Below the pieces are notes generated by a model. It made no database searches. It was not told the DNA's origin and saw only the letters and a list, made by a program, of their open reading frames with translations. Source: Cryptomeria japonica (lineage: Eukaryota; Streptophyta; Pinopsida; Cupressales; Cupressaceae). Taken from it: a stretch of 64,000 bases of DNA. A program made the position numbers and the translations under genes. This document shows positions 57,205 to 64,000 of this stretch, piece after piece. Location: positions 158,309,849 through 158,373,848 of the forward strand of contig NC_081413.1 in assembly GCF_030272615.1 (NCBI RefSeq), in the 5' to 3' direction. Within the stretch, counting starts at the first letter, position 1, and each line of letters opens with the position of its first letter.

Positions 57205-58480
57205 CATTTGAAAATTATTTAATTTTATTGGCTAATATTTCATTATTTATGGAAAAATAAATATTTTATTGGCGATTTCATAAATTCATTGCCATTTTCA
57301 TTATCTAATTAATGCAACATCACATCGAGTCTAGATTGGCTGCAAGTGATAGCATCCAATAAGGATCACAATGTCTACGAGCTACGTTATTTCAACATTG
57401 CTGAGAACAAGGGAGAGGATGAAGATTAAATTTAAGTTTTGTCAGCATTTAGATGTAAGTGATACTGATTTTTTTAACTATAAAGAGTCGGTTGCATCAA
57501 TTCTGTCATAAATATCATGCTAGAATATTTGTGTTTATTTTGTTTGCTTCTATTTTGGTAGGTTGTTTACCTATACTATGTAGGTAGAGAGCTTACATGT
57601 TGAAGTTTGGGGATAATTTTTTGTAGTATTTAAAAATTATTTAATTTTATTGGCTGATGTTTCGTTATTTAAGGAAAAATAAATATTTTATTGGTGATTT
57701 CATAAATTCATTGCCATTTTCATTATCTAATTAATGCAACATCACGTCGAGTCTGGATTGGCTGCGAGTGATAGTATCCAATAAGGAGCGCAATGTCTAT
57801 GAACTACTTTATTTCAACATTGTTGAGAACAAGACAGAGGATGAAGATTAAATTTAAGTTTTGTCAATATTTAGGTGTAAGTGATACTGATTTTTTTAAC
57901 TATAAAATGTTAGTTGCATCAATTTTGTCATAAATATCATGCTAGATTTGTGTTTATTTTTCTTGCTTCTATTTTGGCAGGTTGTTTACCTCTACTATGT
58001 AGGTAGAGAGCTTACATGTTGAAGTTTGGGGACAATTTTTTGTAGTATTTGAAAATTATTTAATTTTATTGGCTAATATTTTGTTATTTATAGAAAAAAA
58101 AATATTTTATTGGCGATTTCATAAACTCCTTGCCATTTTCGTTATCTAATTAATGCAACATCATGTCAAGTCCGGATTGGCTACGAGTGATAGCATCTAA
58201 TAAGGATCGCAATGTCTATGAGCTATGTTATTTCAACATTGCTGAGAACGAGGCAGAGGATGAAGATTACATTCAAGTTTTGTTAGTATTTACGTGTAAG
58301 TGATACTGATTTTTTTAACTATAAAGAGTTGACTGCATCTATTTTGTCATAAATATCATGCTAGATTTATGTTGATTTTGTTTCCTTCTATTTTGGCAGA
58401 TTTTTTACCTCTACTATGTAGGTAGAGAGCTTACATGTTGAAGTTTGGGGACATTTTTTTGTAGTCTTTGAATTGCAGAA
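57205..58480 (+). repeat. Tandem repeat of about 420 bp, three copies
   Basis: Units start at TGAAAATTATTTAATTTTAT near 57207, 57629 and 58049. Landmarks in each: TTATTGGCGATTTCATAAA, TTAATGCAACATCA, GATTGGCT, GTAAGTGATACTGATTTTTT, CATGCTAGA, and GGTAGAGAGCTTACATGTTG. Copies differ by scattered substitutions and a few short indels. Each contains an exon-like open segment with a downstream GTAAGT and a later TTTTGGCAG (see findings). Confidence 0.9.
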
Positions 58481-58935
58481 TTAAAAAAAAAAATGAAAAA
58501 GTTAAAGATTATAGAAATTTAATTTACATATTCTAATATAAGTTTTTTAAATTTTAATATAAATGTTATACATTAATAAATATCTAGAATTAAATAATAC
58601 ACTTCTTAAATAAAATAAAATATTTTGTTAAATAAAAGTTAAAATTTTATTAAATGTAAGATTTTAAAGATGGAAATATATTTAATATCTTATACACAAA
58701 TGCGCATAAAATATTTATATCATATGATGCTTGTAATTTATAGTTTAAATTATAATTAATTTAATTACTGATAAATAAATAAATATATTAATTTATTTTG
58801 AAGTATATTGATTTATTCTAAATCTTTTTAGTCTGTTTTTGTTTAAACAAATTAATTTGTAGTCACTACTTTGAATATGACTATTATAAATATTGGGAAT
58901 ACTTTTAAGTATTTATTACCATTATAATTTTTAAC
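58481..58935. other. AT-rich spacer, no gene seen
   Basis: Strongly AT-rich (TAAATAAATATATTAATTTA style). I see no coding or RNA feature. Confidence 0.5.
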
Positions 58936-59081
<146 letters not shown>

Positions 59082-59142
59082 AAAAACTATTTATTAACAT
59101 TTTAAATTTTTAAATACTATTATTCTTCATATATAATTTCGG

Positions 59143-59372
59143 TCATGGATATCATCGTCTGTTAGATGAGAATAGATCAATGGCATAAGGTGTATTTTGG
59201 GCCGAATGTGAGAACGATAAATTGTTTTGCAAGCTTCTACCAGAAACACATGTCATTGAACACCAACATGAAAGAAAGGCTATGGACCATGGGATGATGA
59301 AGTGTCAGGTGACGTGACGTTTGGGTGGCAAAAATCCTATGTATAATGGGACCCACGACAACTGACCAATTA
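59143..59372 (+). repeat. Roughly 230-bp repeat, copy 1
   Basis: Contains TGTATTTTGGGCCGAATGTG, GAAACACATGTCATTGAACA, GGGATGATGAAGTGTCAGGT and AATGGGACCCACGACAACTG. The same landmarks in the same order occur from 60640 on, beyond a LINE-like insert. Confidence 0.8.
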
Positions 59373-59429
59373 TATGCAGTGATATTGCCTTATTGTATGC
59401 ACGCCACTAAATGGTTAACATTTAGGTGA

Positions 59430-60571
59430 CTTTAATGTTGGCTTGTGCAGATGAATTGTGCGGCTGAACTAGTACATGTAGAGGAATGATGACAGAGTTT
59501 GTGATTAATCATAATGGTAAATGTCGATGGCCGCCGCCGTTGGATGTGAAAATTGAGTGTGAGGTGTTTAAAGCTTGGGTGGATTGGATGGGTCACAAAG
59601 TGTAGTTGGATTGCCATTTTCTTGGTATCATATTGTCTGCACTTGTAGCATTGTCTTGGGTTTCTTAAGAAGCATGGAAGCCAATTTATCCTTCCATACT
59701 GATAAGAAATTAGTTCCATTTCTTGGATGATTTACAGACAGGAGGTTGAAAGGTTTGTTCTTGTTTAAGGATGAGCGGTTGTACGAGAGTATGAAAATGC
59801 TGTTGGGAGAGGAAATTGTCCATGTAGGTCATCACTATAGGATGAACATAGAGAAATATTCATTGATTGCCGCTTGGGGTTTCCAGTTTGAGGATGAGGT
59901 GGACAAGGTAAAAAATACCCTGAGAGTTGTAATTGATTCAAACTACCTATTAAATATCGATAGTGTGTGTGGTCGTGTGGTCCCGAAGGTAGGCATTGTT
60001 CCTAAGGTAGGGGTGGCTAGTCTGGTGGAACTGCTACCACTCATTCGATGGGGTGGTGATGATTTTAAGGCAAGATGAAGAGCTCTTGCTTGGCGAGGGT
60101 GGTAGGCCTTCAAGATGTTCGCAAGATTGATGTAGTCTGATGCGGTTTTAAGGGTCCTTCATGAAGTGGCGCAACCAGAGGTGGGTGGAGAGTTGTGGAC
60201 AAGACCCAAGACTACCCAAGCAATGAAGTGACTCTTAGAATTCTATGATAACTCAGAGTACAGGCCACTTCTGGGTTAATCCTTCTATGGCTAGTGGTAT
60301 TTGGTGTTGTCTATTTGTATCTTTTTGTTCCACGTCCATTTCTCCCCAACTTTGTATGTACAAGGGGATGTCTACTCAAAATTTTGGTAGGTCGAATTGG
60401 AATTGTGGGGTTTTTGCATGTACTAGGGTTTTCTTTTTTGTTGGGAATGGTGGTTTTGGGGGTGTTTTTTTGGTGGCAGGACTATGGTGGTTTTACTATG
60501 CCACCTATACTTGCATATTTGTAATATTTTATTTCCAAGTAATACAATACAAAAGTTATCGATAAAAAAAA
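59430..60571 (+). mobile_element. LINE-like 3' end with A8 tail
   Basis: It ends CAAAAGTTATCGAT followed by A8 (60564-60571), a form seen at plant L1 3' ends. Upstream is a 110-codon frame (59746-60078: LFLFKDERLYESMKMLLGEE, VHVGHHYRMNIEKYSLIAAW) of unknown family, then a T/G-rich tail with GGGTTTTCTTTTTTGTTGGG. It lies between copies of the 230-bp repeat, consistent with insertion, but I could not find a target-site duplication and the left end is a guess. Confidence 0.4.
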
Positions 60572-60639
60572 TGAAATATCATGCAAGTTTTGAAATTACA
60601 TATTTAATTTATTATATATTTAACTCATATTTAAATCCT

Positions 60640-61010
60640 ATTGATAATGGGATGGACGACAACTGACAACGGATACCGTCATCCGTTGGATGAGCACTGA
60701 TCAATGAATTAAGTTGTATTTCAGGTTGAATGTGGGATCTCTAATTTTTTTTGCAAACTTCCACTAGAAACACGTGTCATTGAACAACGACACGAAAAAA
60801 AGGTTATGGCCCATGGGATGATGAAGTGTCAGGTGACGTTGCATTTGGGTGGCAAAAATTCTATGTATAATGGGACCCACGACAACTGACAAAGGATACC
60901 ATCAACCTTTGGATGAGTACAGATCAACAACGTAAGGTGTATTTTGGGCCGAATGTGGGAATGATAAACATTTTTTGCAAAATTCTACCAGAATACTTCC
61001 ATAAACGATA
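60640..61010 (+). repeat. Roughly 230-bp repeat, copies 2 and 3 (partial)
   Basis: GACAACTGACAACGGATACC (60659) starts a full copy with the landmarks of 59143-59372; GACAACTGACAAAGGATACC (60881) starts another that fades after AAATTCTACCAGAATAC. The tandem order shows that copy 1 was once adjacent. Confidence 0.8.
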
Positions 61011-61364
61011 AACATTTAATAAAGTATAGTTAAATTCTAAATTTTTAATTGTATACTTAATTAAGTGTAATAAGCTCTATTTCGAGCAGAAGTTGTAAAG
61101 GATTAAAAAGTCTTCAAAAAAATTCTGGAAAAGTGACTCATGTGACATGTCAGACTGTTAGTCCTCAGAATTTAAAAAGAAGAAATGAATTTTTTGCCCA
61201 ATGGCAGCGAATAGTTATTAATAATAATTAATAAAATTACAACACGATTCTAGAAATTTTGCCCTTTAGGTTTTACTTTTGAACTTTTGAGGGTTTTCAA
61301 ACTAAGGGACTCATACTAGTATTTCGATTCTTGGACAAACTAGTAAATCTAGGGAGATTCAGAA
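61011..61364. other. Spacer, possible promoter region of the following gene
   Basis: AT-rich in its first half. No clear TATA box at a useful distance was identified. Confidence 0.3.
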
Positions 61365-62722
61365 ATGGCTACTAGATTGAGGAATGCAATAGAGGATGTC
61401 TGCGCCAGTCTACTCAAATAGAAATTCGAGGTAAAATCTAGAACACCTACATCCCACATTTTTAATTTTTGAATCTTGTGGTTTACCATTTAGATTGTAG
61501 AACTAGAATTAGGGGTTCAACTTGAGGGTTAGCATTATTTTGAACCGTTAACAATACCAGTGATGGGGAAACCGGACAGTACAACTAAAACCTAGGTGAA
61601 TAAAAAAATAGACTTAACTGGACTAGTTAAAACAACAGGTTTTGTTGATGAGTACCATGATATTTATGACCCTATTATCCATGGTAAAAAGTGAATCATA
61701 GAAATTAGATATGCATTGTCTAATAAGGTGAGATATCCAGACAGGCAAAATATACAATCTTTAACAAAATGTTAAATGCAAGTACAAATAAAATTACATC
61801 CTTGTATGTTGGACTTCCCAGCATGGTGTTACCTGAAGTATTCTCTTGCGCAAAAATTGTCATCATCTGTGCCCAAAATTATGATGAAGATAGAAAATCA
61901 ATTATCAATAAAAATTCTCAAGAGGAAATTTTGTCCATAACCGAGGGAGAATTTGCTCGTTTGTTGAACCTAGGGCTTGAAGAAAAAAACTCAAATGTCC
62001 ACATTGACCTAGGAAAGCTGGCAAGGCAATATGACAGAATCGATGCAAATTATAAAGATCCATTTATCAAAGGTCTAATGGTGTCTGGTACTCGATTGGA
62101 TTGGAATCATAAGCCTCCTTATGAGTATAATATTTTTGTACCATTGGTTTAGGATAATATTTCCTTGCTAACATTTTGCCTAGGATTGGAAAATGATAGG
62201 GAAGTGGGTGCCAGTCTTCTTGAAATGATTTTAAATATCCATTGCATAACAAAACCAGTAAGATTTAATTTTGTTGAGCACATTGTTCAATCCATGCAAA
62301 CACAATTACTAATGATCAAAATAGGTTCTTGTAAGACATTTATGTTTACATCCTACTTGTACTATCTTCTTCTATTAAAGTATCATGCAATATTCAAGAC
62401 CAACAAGCTTCACATTGAGGTCTATAAGATTGATGAGAAGACTCAGAATATAACAGAGTGTCCAATATATGAATGTACACCTAATACAAGGATGAATGAT
62501 AACAAAAAGAACTACAACCATTTTGTAGTCTTATTTTTGGCACCAATGTATAATGAAATTACAAGCACTCCAATGCCTAGATTGCCTGTGTCTTGTAGAG
62601 ATTGCATTCAACTCGGAAGTCAAATACAATTGGCTGACTGGTTCTTCATGGAAGATTACACTGTGTTAAGGTTTTACGGATCAATAGTAGAACCCTACAA
62701 ACTTCCAATACATGTGACATAG
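61365..62722 (+). pseudogene. Degenerate gene of unknown function with one short intron
   Basis: A possible exon 1 (61365-61430, MATRLRNAIEDVCASLLK, TAG, KFE) meets GTAAAA. A 63-bp intron ends TTACCATTTAG at 61493, and exon 2 continues in phase: IVELELGVQLEG, KIDLTGLVKTTGFVDEYHDI, ALSNKVRYPDRQNIQSLTK. After a one-base shift near 61767 the frame 61769-62722 is open but for one TAG at 62150: SLYVGLPSMVLPEVFSCAKI, EEILSITEGEFARLLNLGLE, YILLLKYH-like hydrophobic text, and VLFLAPMYNEITSTPMPRLP. It ends with TAG 62720-62722. I do not recognise the family; single-base stops in a long frame suggest a former gene, perhaps transposon-borne. Confidence 0.5.
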
Positions 62723-63000
62723 AGGGTTTTTGCATTGGAATATTTACAATAGTTGGAGAGCATAGATGTACTCTTTCATGGTTAGCAAAAGAAGAGCATA
62801 TTTCCTTCATTTCCTTTCTCATGTGGAGGGTTTACATTATTGGTATTTGATTGAATATTGCATTGATGAACTATTGTGTTGTCATTTATGTCAATTGTAA
62901 CCGGTAATGATTTTTTTATGATGTTGTTTTGCAACCAGTAGGTGAGCTAGTGAAGGAAACTGATATTACTTAATGTTAACGCATAAAAGCTTTGGTAAGA
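62723..63000. other. Spacer with no gene seen
   Basis: Ordinary AT-rich sequence between the unknown gene and the LTR-like region. Confidence 0.4.
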
Positions 63001-63047
63001 TAAACGATTGAATGAGAGATAAATGAAGTCTCTCATTCAATCATTTA
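63001..63047. repeat. Inverted repeat, 19-bp arms with one mismatch
   Basis: TAAACGATTGAATGAGAGA (63001-63019) pairs with TCTCTCATTCAATCATTTA (63029-63047) around a 9-base loop. It lies near the probable left end of the LTR that follows. Confidence 0.9.
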
Positions 63048-63099
63048 TCATATCGATAACTATGATTAAACCTTCAAGAAATTAATTCTTCTTTGATAG

Positions 63100-63680
63100 C
63101 TGTTTTTCTCTTGCATATAATCAACCGATCCATTTATCTTGTTCATGTTCATCGATTAGTAAATATCATATTTAATGTATATCGATTAACATATATGATG
63201 ATAAATAAATGACTGAAGGAAAAATCCGATTAAAGTATCGGGCTGCATATAATATCGGGTTGTATTATAAAGACCACCGACAGTTATCGGTGTGCTAAGC
63301 CTACACCAATAATTATCGGGTGTTAAGGCTAACATACCGATAACTATCGGTTGCTAGTTGCTAGTAGTTAGCACATGCCATCGGTTGCAATACACCGATC
63401 CATATTAACGTGAAAGCATAGTGTTAGTTAGCATAAACAAAGAGGCATGACCAAGTGGTGTCTGACCGATCAAGGCACCACTTGACCATGCCCCATTTGT
63501 TTTATACTTATATTGAGTGGCATTCATGAGAAAGGACATAGAAATCAAAAAAATGCTCCTCTCACCTGCCATAAAAAAGTAGACAATCAGATTCATCAGA
63601 TAAGCAGACAATACATAGATCAATAAAATATAACTAGAATATATCTTGTATATTGAATTGAAAATTGGACAACATTTACA
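63100..63680 (+). mobile_element. LTR of a further LTR retrotransposon (left end unknown)
   Basis: The right end lies at GGACAACATTTACA just before a primer site. Upstream are three short palindromes built on CACCGA...TCGGTG (63275-63353). A TGTTAGTTAG at 63421 could be an LTR start but would exclude them. The partner LTR is outside the window. Confidence 0.5.
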
Positions 63681-63696
63681 TGGTATCAGAGCCAGG
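63681..63696 (+). promoter_or_regulatory. Primer binding site (initiator-methionine tRNA type)
   Basis: TGGTATCAGAGCCAGG is the standard plant LTR-element primer site. Confidence 0.88.
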
Positions 63697-63787
63697 TTAA
63701 ATCAAACCCGAGGCTGTTCAATTTTGTGGAAAATTCAAGCAAGGGATTTATCTTACTTTCTTATTAGTAACCGTTACGGGGTCTTCA

Positions 63788-63875
63788 ATGGGAATCGATA
63801 ATAAGAAGGGAAGAGGAAATTATTATCAGCAAGAGAACATTGGTATTTTCTTCTACTTTACCAAGGACAGGTAAG
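63788..63875 (+). pseudogene. Possible gag start of the last element
   Basis: ATG 63788, 92 bp after the primer site, opens MGIDNKKGRGNYYQQENIGI and runs into a stop after TKDR. The stop lies within CAGGTAAGGAG, a good 5' splice site, so the frame could instead be an exon. The window ends before this can be judged. Nothing is seen from 63876 to 64000. Confidence 0.35.
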
Positions 63876-64000
63876 GAGTTATGTTCTTGACCTAGCCAAG
63901 AACACAATAAATTGCTTCAATTAGGATATAAATTATTGCTTTAAGAAACAATATTAAAATATTAAATATGAAATATTTATATATGTATTTATTAAATATG

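Overview
This window looks like intergenic DNA from a large, repeat-rich land-plant genome. No intact host gene, rRNA, tRNA or CRISPR array was seen. Nearly all of it is LTR retrotransposon sequence, old, broken by stops and nested several layers deep, plus one clear LINE, a second LINE-like tail, minisatellites, a 420-bp tandem repeat and a long (AT)n tract. Plant origin follows from the families: Tat-like Ty3/gypsy elements with a second, archaeal-type RNase H (aRNH), a chromodomain chromovirus, a SIRE-like Ty1/copia element, and plant mobile domain (PMD) genes. A conifer or other gymnosperm is my guess from nesting and decay, not shown by the sequence.

Layout. 1-7500: 3' part of a plus-strand Tat-like element T1: integrase end, a variable 3' region with minisatellites, an antisense PMD pseudogene (TATA box, exon, intron, exon), polypurine tract, LTR. 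7500-11068: AT-rich DNA, then the LTR end, primer-site motif and leader of another plus-strand element, C. 11069-37681: minus-strand Tat-like element A, with gag, protease, aRNH, RT, RNase H, integrase and then two extra divergent reading frames before the 3' LTR. Inside A sit a minus-strand copia element (19038-25787) and a plus-strand chromovirus (29635-35777), both with target-site duplications. 37682-57000: minus-strand Tat-like element B with RT, RNase H, aRNH, integrase, variable 3' region, antisense PMD gene, polypurine tract and LTR, the same plan as T1. B is broken by a gag-protease-only chromovirus (37852-41608), a 5'-truncated plus-strand element D of A's type (43498 to about 48950) and a LINE (49688-52018). 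57000-61000: 420-bp tandem units with an exon-like open frame, an (AT)n tract, a roughly 230-bp repeat and a LINE-like tail. 61365-62722: a degenerate gene of unknown function. 63000-64000: LTR, primer site and gag start of a further plus-strand LTR element.

The main points of interest are: (i) antisense PMD genes kept at the same place in two elements, each with a roughly 21-bp minisatellite in intron 1; (ii) two elements (A and D) whose aRNH lies before RT, while B has it after RNase H; (iii) a divergent gene pair with facing TATA boxes in A; (iv) about eight 75-bp units in D's LTR that alternate GGGATAAG with its reverse complement. No element looks capable of movement. Many premature stops fall where related copies have Gln, which fits C-to-T decay of methylated DNA. 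Boundaries given as approximate come from reading by eye, without alignment software.
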